Positions 1 to 7,404 of a stretch of 20,210 nucleotides of DNA are shown in pieces. A program made the position numbers and the translations under genes. Numbering within the stretch: the first letter of the stretch is position 1; each line of letters begins with the position of its first letter. The notes under the pieces were generated by a model that saw nothing but the letters and a program-made list of their open reading frames with translations, had not been told where the DNA came from and made no database searches. This stretch comes from Ruminococcus flavefaciens (GTDB taxonomy: Bacteria > Bacillota > Clostridia > Oscillospirales > Ruminococcaceae). The DNA lies in assembly GCA_002309635.1 (NCBI GenBank), contig DBXO01000053.1, positions 49,260 through 69,469 of the forward strand, written 5' to 3'.

Positions 1-423
1 GGCAGACCTCCAAGACCCGGCGAGCCTGAGGAATGGGCAAAGGCAAACGGTATCACTGCTCCTCCCGCAGGTATGCCTCCTATGGGTCCTCCTCCAGGGG
101 CACCTGTTATGAGATGGGCTGAGAGACTCAAGCCCGAGTCTATGATGGCTTACGGAAGAACTATGCACCTTCCCAAGCTCTATGTTGACAACAAGAAGCT
201 TGACGGCTTCCTTGAGCACTTCATAAAGAACAACAACTGCGCAAAGTCACTCTGCGTAAACGATATCCTCGAAGAGGGCCAGACAGCTCCCAATGCCTGC
301 GCACACTGCAGCACATGGGCTAAGAAGGTCATATCCTACGACGAGGCTGAGGTTGCTCAGTGGAAGGAACTCTGTGCAGGCGTTCTTCACAGCATCGAAG
401 ACGGCTCTATCTACAGAAGCTGA
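1..423 (+). CDS. C-terminal part of an unidentified Cys-rich protein (5' end outside window)
   Basis: An open frame runs from base 1 to a TGA at 421-423, giving 140 residues of the C-terminus; the start lies upstream of the window. The part begins with a Pro/Gly/Met-rich linker (residues about 1-37, with PPAGMPPMGPPPGAP) and continues into a compact domain with five cysteines: C-x4-C, then C-x2-C (CAHC), and a single Cys near the end. This spacing could hold an iron-sulfur cluster or a zinc ion, but that is inference. I do not recognise the family. The coding sequence is GC-balanced with codon use like the neighbours, and a good terminator follows 23 bases after the stop, so it ends its own transcript and is probably unrelated to the two-component system downstream. 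Confidence 0.8.
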   Translation, partial: GRPPRPGEPEEWAKANGITAPPAGMPPMGPPPGAPVMRWAERLKPESMMAYGRTMHLPKLYVDNKKLDGFLEHFIKNNNCAKSLCVNDILEEGQTAPNACAHCSTWAKKVISYDEAEVAQWKELCAGVLHSIEDGSIYRS

Positions 424-446
424 TAATTTTATTGTACATACGAAAG

Positions 447-479
447 AATGCTGTACCGCAAAGCGGTACAGCATTTTTA
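447..479 (+). terminator. Rho-independent terminator after the partial first gene
   Basis: A perfect 13-base-pair stem (447-459 with 463-475) with an AAA loop runs into a short T-rich tail. It separates the first gene from the response regulator promoter. Confidence 0.85.
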
Positions 480-495
480 TTAAGTGCAGCGGCGG

Positions 496-524
496 TTGCT
501 TTTTTGTGAGCTGTATGGTAAAAT
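496..524 (+). promoter_or_regulatory. Sigma-A-type promoter of the two-component operon
   Basis: TTGCTT (496-501), a 17-base spacer and TAAAAT (519-524) precede the response regulator. TGG just before the -10 gives an extended -10 (TGn). Predicted transcription start is near 531, leaving a very short leader before the GGAGGT ribosome-binding site at 537-542. Confidence 0.6.
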
Positions 525-547
525 ATATAAAACAACGGAGGTGGAAC

Positions 548-1147
548 ATGAATACACTACTTCTTGCAGAAGACGACGAAACTCTCAATAACAATATAAA
601 AATCGCTCTCGAAACAGAAGGCTACAGCGTTATTGCCGTGCGCACAATTGCAGCTGTAGAGGCTGCCGCGCCGCAGGCAGACCTTATAATACTCGACGTT
701 ATGCTTCCCGACGGTAACGGTATAGACCTTTGCAGACGGCTGAGAAAGGATATCAGTACACCCGTCCTCTTTCTTACCTCCTGTGACGACGAAGCGGATA
801 TCGTAAAGGGGCTCGACAGCGGCGGCGACGACTATATAACCAAGCCTTTCCGCCTCAAGGAGCTTTTCTCGCGTATACGCGCAAACCTCAGACGAATCCC
901 CGACGTTCCCGAAATGGAGCTCACCGCTGCCGAACAGAAGCTTCTCGGATACCTGATGCTCAACCGTGAGCAGTACCTAACACGGGATCAGATACTCGAA
1001 TATCTCTGGGACTCCAAGGGAAATTTCGTAAACGACAACACTCTGTCCGTCAATATAAGCAGGCTCCGCGAAAAGCTCAGTAAGACGGAGGGCTGCGGCA
1101 GGATAGTGACCAAGAGAGGAATGGGCTATAAATGGACAGATTCCTGA
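548..1147 (+). CDS. OmpR/PhoB-family response regulator, short form
   Basis: This 199-residue response regulator should be phosphorylated by the overlapping kinase and bind DNA. The receiver domain (1-115) shows the acidic pair D9/D10, phospho-acceptor D50 in LDVMLPDG, T77 and K99 in KPF. The C-terminal winged helix (about 120-199) shows the ELTAAEQKLL start of helix 1, the NISRLREKL recognition helix and the KRGMGYKW wing. The family is usually 220-240 residues; here the linker and the small beta-sheet before the winged helix are almost absent. I chose ATG 548 because GGAGGT lies six bases upstream; the open frame extends 5' to 293, but that part overlaps the upstream gene and terminator. 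The gene overlaps the kinase by 16 bases, implying coupled translation. A likely target is the repeat-bearing promoter at 2576-2613. Confidence 0.93.
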   Translation: MNTLLLAEDDETLNNNIKIALETEGYSVIAVRTIAAVEAAAPQADLIILDVMLPDGNGIDLCRRLRKDISTPVLFLTSCDDEADIVKGLDSGGDDYITKPFRLKELFSRIRANLRRIPDVPEMELTAAEQKLLGYLMLNREQYLTRDQILEYLWDSKGNFVNDNTLSVNISRLREKLSKTEGCGRIVTKRGMGYKWTDS

Positions 1148-2346
1148 ACAATCACGCACCGAAGCGGCTGGTGCTGATATTCCTGCTCATGCTGGCTCTG
1201 TCCGCTGCGGCAGCCTATTTTGCTGCAGGGAAATGTGCGGACGCAATCGTCGCACAGCAGATAGAAGCGGAGCTTTCGGCCGTGGGAGGCGGAAAATTCA
1301 CAGGAGCTCCCGAGGAAAGCGCTGTCACAGAGGGCGAGAAACGGCTTGAAAAATACAGCATATCCCGCGAGCTTCAGCCAACTGTCATGAACAGCTACCG
1401 CACCGTAAAGAACACGGTATTTTATGTTGTATTCGGCCTTATGAGCACTGCTTCACTAATATGGCTGGCACTCTCCATGCGGGAGGTCATGTCCATTTTC
1501 AAAAAGCTTGAAACTCTAAGCAATGACTGCACAAAGGCGGCTTACGACACGAAAGCCGCCATAACCCTCTGCGGCGAGGACCTGGGAACTGTGCGGAAAG
1601 CCTGCGAAAGCGCCGAAAAGCTGGTGGAATGCATGAGAAATACAAGTGCTGAGCTCCGCGGCGAACAGGAGTTCCTCAGGAACTTCCTCACAGACCTGTC
1701 CCATCAGATAAAAACCTCTCTTGCTGTGGTACGTCTCAATACGGACATGCTCTGCGAACTTGATGATCTCCCTGCGGAGAGCCGTGACAGATTCTCCGAC
1801 GAGATACAGCTCAATCTCGACGGAATGGAGAACCTCGTTATCGAGGCTATAAAGCTTGCAAAGCTCCAGACCGACACCGTCGAATACAGAATGGAGCCCT
1901 ACAGCGTCGCCGACGTTTTTGAGCTTGCGGTAAAGCGCATATCGCCGCTCCTGCGCAGGCATAACATAAAAATACAGGCTGATCTGCCAGCGGATATAAG
2001 CCTGAGATGCGACAAGGGCTGGCTTTGCGAGGCTGTGGAGAATATCATCAAGAACTCCGCAGACCATTCGGAATGCACGGAGATAACAGCCGGGCTCACA
2101 AAAAATCCAATTATGACTACCCTTGCCATTTCCGACAACGGAAAGGGTATCCCGCAGGAGGATATCCCGAAACTCTTTGAACGCTTTTCCTCAAAGTCGC
2201 AGGATACCTCAATGTACAGCTCGGGACTCGGCATGTCCATAGCGCAGAAGATAGTCCGCGCACACAACGGTGAGATATTCGTGTACTCCGAACCCGGCAG
2301 AGGAACGAGGTTCGAGTTCGTTTTCCTTACCGCAGGGGAATTATAA
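1132..2346 (+). CDS. Membrane sensor histidine kinase
   Basis: This 404-residue kinase is the partner of the upstream regulator. A first membrane helix lies at about 12-32, an extracytoplasmic loop of about 60 residues follows, and a second helix lies at about 96-116. A helical linker leads to the dimerisation domain with phospho-acceptor H191 in LSHQIKTSL. The catalytic ATPase domain shows the N box (NIIKNS, 304-309), the G1 box (DNGKGIP, 335-341) and the G2 box (SSGLGMS, 363-369). Length and order fit a VanS/PhoR-like orthodox kinase; the external loop is larger than in the loopless intramembrane-sensing BceS type, so it may sense a ligand directly. No clear HAMP domain can be picked out. 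The start ATG lies inside the regulator gene. The likely output is control of the ABC transporter downstream. Confidence 0.93.
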   Translation: MDRFLNNHAPKRLVLIFLLMLALSAAAAYFAAGKCADAIVAQQIEAELSAVGGGKFTGAPEESAVTEGEKRLEKYSISRELQPTVMNSYRTVKNTVFYVVFGLMSTASLIWLALSMREVMSIFKKLETLSNDCTKAAYDTKAAITLCGEDLGTVRKACESAEKLVECMRNTSAELRGEQEFLRNFLTDLSHQIKTSLAVVRLNTDMLCELDDLPAESRDRFSDEIQLNLDGMENLVIEAIKLAKLQTDTVEYRMEPYSVADVFELAVKRISPLLRRHNIKIQADLPADISLRCDKGWLCEAVENIIKNSADHSECTEITAGLTKNPIMTTLAISDNGKGIPQEDIPKLFERFSSKSQDTSMYSSGLGMSIAQKIVRAHNGEIFVYSEPGRGTRFEFVFLTAGEL

Positions 2347-2457
2347 ATGCGGAGTTATTGCATGCAGGAAACGGCGTCCCGCATATTACAGAAATGTCTT
2401 TCCGTAACAGGGCTGAAATGGACTGAAATACAACACAAAACCATTGAATATCGGTAA
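2347..2457 (+). CDS. Possible 36-residue peptide directly after the kinase stop
   Basis: The kinase stop TAA (2344-2346) is followed without a gap by ATG and 36 codons, ending in TAA at 2455-2457. AGGGGA at 2333-2338 lies eight bases before the ATG and could serve as ribosome-binding site, so translational coupling is possible. The peptide has two cysteines (C5, C17), an amphipathic middle and a basic C-terminus, and no signal peptide or double-glycine leader that I can see. I know no homologue. It may be a chance frame; its support is only the ribosome-binding-site spacing and the exact junction. Confidence 0.22.
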   Translation: MRSYCMQETASRILQKCLSVTGLKWTEIQHKTIEYR

Positions 2458-2496
2458 AATAGTTCTTAAGTTCTGCGTACTGCACAATAAGCCAAT

Positions 2497-2533
2497 GCTG
2501 TCATTGCTGAGTTCCAACAATGACAGCTTTTTT
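2497..2533 (+). terminator. Rho-independent terminator of the two-component operon
   Basis: A 10-base-pair perfect stem, GCTGTCATTG (2497-2506) with CAATGACAGC (2518-2527), is followed by six T. It separates the regulator/kinase transcript from the ABC transporter genes, which therefore need their own promoter. Confidence 0.85.
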
Positions 2534-2575
2534 GCATTGTACCAAAATGCGCGGGGCTGAAAAAATTTTTGGATT

Positions 2576-2613
2576 TGTAACTTTACTGTAAGATTACTGT
2601 GTTAGACTATAGT
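2576..2613 (+). promoter_or_regulatory. ABC-transporter promoter with 11-base-phased direct repeats (predicted response-regulator site)
   Basis: TTACTGT occurs at 2583-2589 and again at 2594-2600, seven bases separated by four, an 11-base period. A weaker third unit shares only its TGT (2576-2578) in the same phase. A -10 box TATAGT lies at 2608-2613, and no good -35 box is present at the proper distance. This is the known architecture of activator-dependent promoters of the PhoB/OmpR family. Assignment to the regulator at 548-1147 is inference from proximity. Confidence 0.55.
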
Positions 2614-2637
2614 AAACTAAGGAACGGAGGCCTTTTT

Positions 2638-3312
2638 ATGGACGATAATTTAATGATTAAAACCGAAAAGCTCGTCAAGCAGTACGGCGAGGGCGAGAAC
2701 ATGATATACGCGCTCAACAACGTTGACTTTGAGGTGCGCAAGGGCGAATTCGTAGCTGTTACAGGCGAGAGCGGCAGCGGCAAGACTACCCTGCTGAACT
2801 GCCTCGGCTCCCTCGACAGGCCTACGAGCGGAAAGATAACCGCCTGCGGCAGGGAGATAACAACCCTTGACGACAAGGGGCTCTCGGCTTACCGCAGAAA
2901 GAATATCGGCTTTATTTTCCAGTCCTACAACCTCATCCCCGTGCTCAACGTGGAGGAAAATATCGTTCTTCCCCTGAACCTTGACAATACTCCTCCCGAT
3001 ACGGAGTTTCTCAATGAGCTGCTGGAGCTTACGGGACTTGACAAGAAGCGTCTGAACTTTCCTCACGAGCTCTCGGGCGGTCAGCAGCAGCGTGTTGCCT
3101 TTGCACGCGCTCTTATACACAAGCCGCAGATAATCCTCGCCGACGAGCCCACGGGAAACCTGGACAGCAAGAACAGCCGCGAGATAATATCCATACTCAA
3201 AAGCTCTATAAAGAAGTACAATCAGACGCTCATACTCATCACTCACGATGGCAGCATTGCTTCCCAGGCAGACCGCGTCTGCCGCATATCTGACGGTGTG
3301 CTTTCCGAATAA
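2638..3312 (+). CDS. ABC transporter ATPase (MacB/LolD-like)
   Basis: A 224-residue ATP-binding subunit that powers the permease encoded next. It shows Walker A GESGSGKTT (43-51), Q-loop Q95 in FIFQSYNL, the signature LSGGQQQR (145-152), Walker B ILADEPTGNLD (166-176) and H-loop H203 in LITHD. The LSGGQQQR plus DEPTGNLD combination is typical of the MacB/LolD/BceA group, which works with FtsX-fold permeases. The open frame can be extended to a GTG at 2599, but that lies across the -10 box; ATG 2638 has GGAGG at 2626-2630 with ideal spacing, so I use it. The permease starts 12 bases after the stop, behind its own AAGGAGGTG, so the two form an operon. Confidence 0.95.
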   Translation: MDDNLMIKTEKLVKQYGEGENMIYALNNVDFEVRKGEFVAVTGESGSGKTTLLNCLGSLDRPTSGKITACGREITTLDDKGLSAYRRKNIGFIFQSYNLIPVLNVEENIVLPLNLDNTPPDTEFLNELLELTGLDKKRLNFPHELSGGQQQRVAFARALIHKPQIILADEPTGNLDSKNSREIISILKSSIKKYNQTLILITHDGSIASQADRVCRISDGVLSE

Positions 3313-3324
3313 GGAGGTGCTGAC

Positions 3325-6102
3325 ATGAAACATCTTATCTCGCTTTCATTCAAGTACATACGCCGTCAAAAGCTCCGCACCTTTCTCACGTTCATGTGCA
3401 TTATGCTTTCGGCGTTCATACTTGCTACGGTCTGTGTTTACGGAAGCAGCATCTATACCACCCTTTACAACTATACGGTTGATGAGGACGGTCTGTGGGA
3501 ACTTGAAATAAGCTCGTGGATAGACGACAAGGAAGACCTTGACATAGCAAAGCACCATGCCGTCGTGGCAGATTACTGCTACGGAAGCGGCGGCCACGCA
3601 TTCTTTACATATGAACGCCCGGAAGGTCAGCCCTACTGGCTGGGAATGTTTGAAATATCGGACGGAAAGAATACCTACCGCGTACACGGAGTATCAGCTG
3701 AAAAGCAGGAGGGAAACAACGCTCTCTTAGACATTCATGAAAGAAACAGCTTCTATGATTTCAACATGGAAGGCGATGGCGTCGCAGTCTCATCATTTAT
3801 CAGAGATATGGGCTATAACGTCGGCGATACGGTCACTCTGAGGATAAGTCCTTTTACCGCCGTTTACGATGAGGATTCCGACGTGATAAAGGAAATACGC
3901 GCAGACCTCAAGGAAAGGAACGGCACCGAGCTGCTCGCTACGGACGAAGGCTTTGACGAGCTGCCAAAGGATATAAAGAAAAAGGCGCGTCAGACCAGTA
4001 TCCGACGCGAACTTGAAAACAGAGGATATACCATGCAGGATTTCCCGCTTGCCGATAAGCAATATCATGAAGCTAAAGAGATCACCTTCAGGATAGCAGC
4101 CTTTATCACCGAAAAAGATTTCTACAACTCGTTTATCTCGTTTATTTTGATAAACAGTGAAAACTCTGACATAACCATTAACGATCTTGTTCAGGAAGAC
4201 GAACTGATAAGGGTAAACAACGATTCATCGAACCTTCATATACGCCTTATCGACAATTACGACTATGACGACGCAGTGAAGATGCTCTTTACAGATCTCG
4301 GTCACGACTACAGCACGGAGTTTTACGACACCTACAAATACGGCTACGCTTCAAACGATCTTCTCCTTGCGCTTGAAGTAAAAAGCCCCTATGCAATGTA
4401 CAAAATGCTTGCGTCTGTAATAGTTCCCGCACTGATAGTTCTGCTTATAGCGTGGTTCATATCACGCTTCGTCATCGACAATACCTTTGAGATGGCTGTC
4501 AAGGAGAGAAGCACTCACTTTGCGGCTCTCCGTATCATAGGAGCTTCAAAAACACAGGTGGCAGCTCTTGTATTCATAGAGGCGGTGTTCTACTGCTTCA
4601 CGGCTGTGCCCCTCGGTATCATATCTGCGATACTGCTGTGCAAAGGTTCATTTACAACTCTCAGGCACGGCGGACTGGAGATGTTCGAGTTCTCGGCAAA
4701 GCCCCTGTTCATAATCACTGCGGCTTTCCTTACGGTGCTTGCAATATTCATCTCGGCATATACCTCGGCTATGTGGGCGGCACGAAAGCTCTCACCTGCC
4801 GAAGCTCTCAACTTCGGCAAACCGGGAAGGAAAAAGAGGAAACTCCGCAGAAGAAAGTCAAAGCTGAATCTCAGCTCAAAGAAATTCATACGCAGATACA
4901 CAAAGAAGAACATCATGTCGGCAAAGAGCCGCTTCATAGTATCCACTATAACCATGGCTCTCGGAGTACTTATGTTCACGCTTACGACACTTATCATGTC
5001 GTTCTTTTACGGAGAATACAAAAAAGAGACAGCTTCTTACAAGATCAGGGATTTCTACATTGACGATTATTACAGCTACACAAGCGGCGATCCTACGGAG
5101 GAGATAGCCAGGTACTTCGGCAACAAAGAGCTGTTCTCGGAGTGTATAATAGAAGGAACGAGCTATTTTGACTTCAATAAGTCAGACGGCTCCGCAGAAA
5201 CAGCAATAGAAAAGCTTTCTGCGGACAAGGACAACTCGGCAGCAACCGGCTTCCTCCATATAATAAACGAGGACGGCTACAATGACCTTGAGCTTGATAC
5301 CATAACCGGTATGAGCTACAAGGAGTTCGCCGCAAAAAAGGGAGCACTGTACAATAACTGCATTTACGGCGATGAAAGAGAGTACGATGAAAACGGAAAG
5401 CCCCTGGAGATGCGTGAAAGGTCATATTCAGAGCTTGAAAACGCTCTGAAGCTCACCACAACAAACGGAGAAAGCTTCAATATCATAGGCGTAACAAATT
5501 CCACGGGTATAAACGAGTCTGTTATCCTGCCTATCGAGCTTGCCGAGGACTATGATACGAGCTTCAGCATAGAACTTTTGGTAAACGGCAGAAAGAACTA
5601 CGATAAAGCCCTTGAACACTTCAATGATTTCAAGAACAACGAGACCTACGCGAGCGCAGAAAACAGATACATGACAGGTACGGGAATGAGTACCTTCATA
5701 AGCGCTATCGTGAAGATAATTCTCATATTCCTCGTGTCAATATGGCTGGTGGGAATACTCTCTATGATAAACTCGGTCAACACCAGCGTTCTCAACAGGA
5801 GCCGCGAGCTCATGATGCTGAGAAGCGTGGGCATGACAAGACAACAGCTCCGCAGTAGCATAATACTTGAAACGCTTATGTTCTCGGCAACTGCGGCCAT
5901 AGCGGGCACATTCATAGGAGTGGCAGGATTTATGCTGTTCATCAATGCGGCAGGTTTGCAGAAGCTTATGGTAATGGCTTATGTGATACCTGTTATACTG
6001 GTCTCACTCGGGGTAAACATCATTATAGCGCTTTTAGCGGCTCTTCCTGCAATAAGGAGCCTCGGAAAAGTGGAAACTATAGCTCAGGCGTCCAGCGAAT
6101 GA
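3325..6102 (+). CDS. ABC transporter permease, double FtsX fold with two large extracellular domains
   Basis: A 925-residue permease partnering the ATPase just upstream. I see eight membrane segments in two groups of four: about 18-40, then an extracellular domain to about 360, helices near 362-388, 412-440 and 459-485; the second half has a helix near 536-562, an extracellular domain to about 790, and helices near 792-818, 850-875 and 884-912. Each half contains the conserved cytoplasmic stretch before its third helix (ERSTHFAALRIIGAS and SRELMMLRSVGMT), the coupling element of FtsX/MacB-type permeases. The external domains are rich in Asp, Glu and Tyr. Such proteins work by mechanotransmission rather than classic import; peptide resistance, lipoprotein handling or wall-hydrolase control are all possible. 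Being beside a sensor kinase favours envelope-stress defence. Confidence 0.92.
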   Translation: MKHLISLSFKYIRRQKLRTFLTFMCIMLSAFILATVCVYGSSIYTTLYNYTVDEDGLWELEISSWIDDKEDLDIAKHHAVVADYCYGSGGHAFFTYERPEGQPYWLGMFEISDGKNTYRVHGVSAEKQEGNNALLDIHERNSFYDFNMEGDGVAVSSFIRDMGYNVGDTVTLRISPFTAVYDEDSDVIKEIRADLKERNGTELLATDEGFDELPKDIKKKARQTSIRRELENRGYTMQDFPLADKQYHEAKEITFRIAAFITEKDFYNSFISFILINSENSDITINDLVQEDELIRVNNDSSNLHIRLIDNYDYDDAVKMLFTDLGHDYSTEFYDTYKYGYASNDLLLALEVKSPYAMYKMLASVIVPALIVLLIAWFISRFVIDNTFEMAVKERSTHFAALRIIGASKTQVAALVFIEAVFYCFTAVPLGIISAILLCKGSFTTLRHGGLEMFEFSAKPLFIITAAFLTVLAIFISAYTSAMWAARKLSPAEALNFGKPGRKKRKLRRRKSKLNLSSKKFIRRYTKKNIMSAKSRFIVSTITMALGVLMFTLTTLIMSFFYGEYKKETASYKIRDFYIDDYYSYTSGDPTEEIARYFGNKELFSECIIEGTSYFDFNKSDGSAETAIEKLSADKDNSAATGFLHIINEDGYNDLELDTITGMSYKEFAAKKGALYNNCIYGDEREYDENGKPLEMRERSYSELENALKLTTTNGESFNIIGVTNSTGINESVILPIELAEDYDTSFSIELLVNGRKNYDKALEHFNDFKNNETYASAENRYMTGTGMSTFISAIVKIILIFLVSIWLVGILSMINSVNTSVLNRSRELMMLRSVGMTRQQLRSSIILETLMFSATAAIAGTFIGVAGFMLFINAAGLQKLMVMAYVIPVILVSLGVNIIIALLAALPAIRSLGKVETIAQASSE

Positions 6103-6120
6103 AAATATTATCAGGCTGCA

Positions 6121-6144
6121 CCCGCAAGTCCCTGACTGTGCGGG
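6121..6144 (+). other. GC-rich hairpin just after the permease gene
   Basis: CCCGCA (6121-6126) pairs with TGCGGG (6139-6144), and inside it AGTC pairs with GACT. There is no T tract; a run of G follows. It lies 19 bases past the permease stop and ahead of the real terminator, so it could stabilise the 3' end of the mRNA. Confidence 0.4.
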
Positions 6145-6212
6145 GGGGCGGTATAATGAAAGTTACAGACGCCGACAGCTTTTAACAGAACAGGATAAGC
6201 CTGAAATGACAA

Positions 6213-6243
6213 AAAAGTGCAGCTCAGAGAGCTGCACTTTTCG
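6213..6243 (+). terminator. Rho-independent terminator of the ABC operon
   Basis: GTGCAGCTC (6217-6225) pairs perfectly with GAGCTGCAC (6229-6237) around an AGA loop; A and T runs extend the stem to 12 pairs. Confidence 0.85.
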
Positions 6244-6706
6244 TTTGCGAGCAAAGGTAAGCAATATAGTTAAGGGGGAGATGAGTAAATGATATGTATT
6301 AGTTTAAACTCGTAGTTCAGAAAAAATAATGATAGTCGATTTAAAATAAGAAAAATGAAAAACAAATAATCATGTTTGATGAGAGACCCATTATTTAAAA
6401 AACGTACAAATAAAAACTATATTGCTGCCTTCATAGCTGCCCATCACAAGCAACTGACTACATGTTAGCATACTTGCCGAAGTTTTTCAATACCTTATGC
6501 GCGAACTGTAGCTTTTTGAGCGCAAAGTGCGCTTTTCTGTTAACAAAGTGTTAATGATAGAACGGTTTCCGCAGCAAATGCTTCGCCGAACGCAGCCTGC
6601 TTCAGGAGTTTTGCTCTGAAAGCTTCTGTGTTAATCGTGAGCAGCCGTCAGCTGTCGGATAGCAACTTACACTTTATCATGCACTGATGTGCCTTACAGA
6701 GCATTC
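6244..6706. other. Stretch without a convincing gene
   Basis: The first half (to about 6420) is very AT-rich with stops in every frame. The second half is more balanced and contains one small hairpin, AGCGCA/TGCGCT at 6519-6533 followed by TTTTC. On the plus strand 6548-6688 is open for about 46 codons without a start signal; on the minus strand about 6466-6555 is open for about 30 codons, with many Lys/Ala/His residues. No ribosome-binding site supports either. It could hold a gene remnant or a dispersed repeat, but nothing here proves this. Confidence 0.4.
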
Positions 6707-6727
6707 TGAGCTCTCTGAGAGGGCTCA
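6707..6727 (-). terminator. Hairpin after the acetyltransferase gene, possible weak terminator
   Basis: A 21-base element folds into a nine-pair stem with one mismatch and a three-base loop, beginning four bases past the stop codon. No T tract follows on the minus strand, so termination is uncertain. Confidence 0.35.
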
Positions 6728-6731
6728 TGCA

Positions 6732-7223
6732 TTAAACCTCCAGAAGATACATTACCTCGCGGACATCTCTGCCGCCGATGTTGTCGTCCATGTACTCGTC
6801 GGTGAGTACAAAGCCGTGCTTCTCATAGAAACGCCTTGCGCGGACATTCTCTTCAAGCACCCACAGCAGTATGCGTCTGAAACCCTGCTCCTTAAGCGCG
6901 GAGATACAGCGTTCTATCAGTGCGGAGCCTGCTCCTCTGCCGATATATTCGGGCAGTAGATATATGGTCACTATCTCGCCGTGATCCGCGAACTTCTTCC
7001 AGCGTGACGCACAGAAGCTTGCTGTGCCGATTATTCTGCCGTCCTCAAAGGCGCCTATATCTGTCCTGCCGTTTTCGGTTATCTTTCCGCCCCAGCGCTC
7101 CTTTGGAACGCTGTTCATGTAGTCCATGGGGATAATGCCCTTGTAGGCGTATTTCCAGCTTTTTTCATATATCTCCCTTATTGACGTGAAATCATCGTTT
7201 TTTGTTATATTTCTTATTTCCAT
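6732..7223 (-). CDS. GNAT-family N-acetyltransferase
   Basis: A 163-residue protein with the GCN5-related acetyltransferase fold, which transfers acetyl from acetyl-CoA to an amine. The acetyl-CoA-binding motif A is visible as strand beta-4 EIVTIYLLPEY followed by the pyrophosphate loop IGRGAGSAL (about residues 94-102) and helix IERCISALKEQG. The second conserved part, ILLWVLEENVRARRFYEKHGF, is the typical motif B with the NxxARxFYEKxGF pattern. Length is normal for single-domain members. The substrate cannot be told from the sequence; small molecules, antibiotics or protein N-termini are all possible. The start has AGGTG seven bases upstream and is served by a well-formed extended -10 promoter. 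The gene stands alone and is divergent from the zinc-ribbon gene. Confidence 0.92.
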   Translation of the reverse strand: MEIRNITKNDDFTSIREIYEKSWKYAYKGIIPMDYMNSVPKERWGGKITENGRTDIGAFEDGRIIGTASFCASRWKKFADHGEIVTIYLLPEYIGRGAGSALIERCISALKEQGFRRILLWVLEENVRARRFYEKHGFVLTDEYMDDNIGGRDVREVMYLLEV

Positions 7224-7256
7224 ACCATCACCTGCCGGATCAGAATTACAGAAGCC

Positions 7257-7285
7257 ATTATATCATAAAAAACGTGAAAAAACAA
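7257..7285 (-). promoter_or_regulatory. Sigma-A-type promoter of the acetyltransferase gene
   Basis: On the minus strand, TTGTTT (7285-7280), a 17-base spacer and TATAAT (7262-7257), with TG one base before the -10 (extended -10). It gives a leader of about 27 bases. Confidence 0.7.
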
Positions 7286-7343
7286 GGTCTGTGGCAGACA
7301 ATTCTGTTTTCTCATATAAAAACGGCAATTCATATCCTTGTAC

Positions 7344-7372
7344 TTGATTTTTTAACATATTTATGATAATAT
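7344..7372 (+). promoter_or_regulatory. Sigma-A-type promoter of the zinc-ribbon gene
   Basis: TTGATT (7344-7349), a 17-base spacer and TAATAT (7367-7372). Predicted transcription starts near 7379, downstream of the most 5' in-frame start at 7363, which supports the start at 7405. Confidence 0.6.
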
Positions 7373-7404
7373 GGATTAAAGATACTCTGAAAGGGGCGGT
7401 GAAC

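Noticed and set aside
293..547. Upstream extension of the response-regulator frame
   Set aside because: It runs through the 3' end of the first gene, a terminator and the regulator promoter, and has no ribosome-binding site; ATG 548 has an ideal one and starts exactly at the receiver domain.
1516..2067. 183-codon minus-strand frame opposite the kinase
   Set aside because: It is antisense to a gene with full kinase motifs and shows no domain or ribosome-binding site.
2599..2637. GTG start extending the ABC ATPase by 13 residues
   Set aside because: It overlaps the direct repeat and the -10 box, so it would not be in the transcript.
2650..3333. 227-codon minus-strand frame opposite the ABC ATPase
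   Set aside because: It is a shadow of a conserved ATPase gene and has no recognisable feature.
548..6102. Lantibiotic biosynthesis or immunity cluster
   Set aside because: A kinase, regulator and ABC transporter fit an immunity module, but no precursor peptide, modification enzyme or second permease is present.
6553..6618. 21-codon frame ATG to TGA in the gene-free stretch
   Set aside because: No ribosome-binding site and no recognisable peptide feature.
7363..7404. Earlier start of the zinc-ribbon protein
   Set aside because: It lies in the promoter and has no ribosome-binding site.
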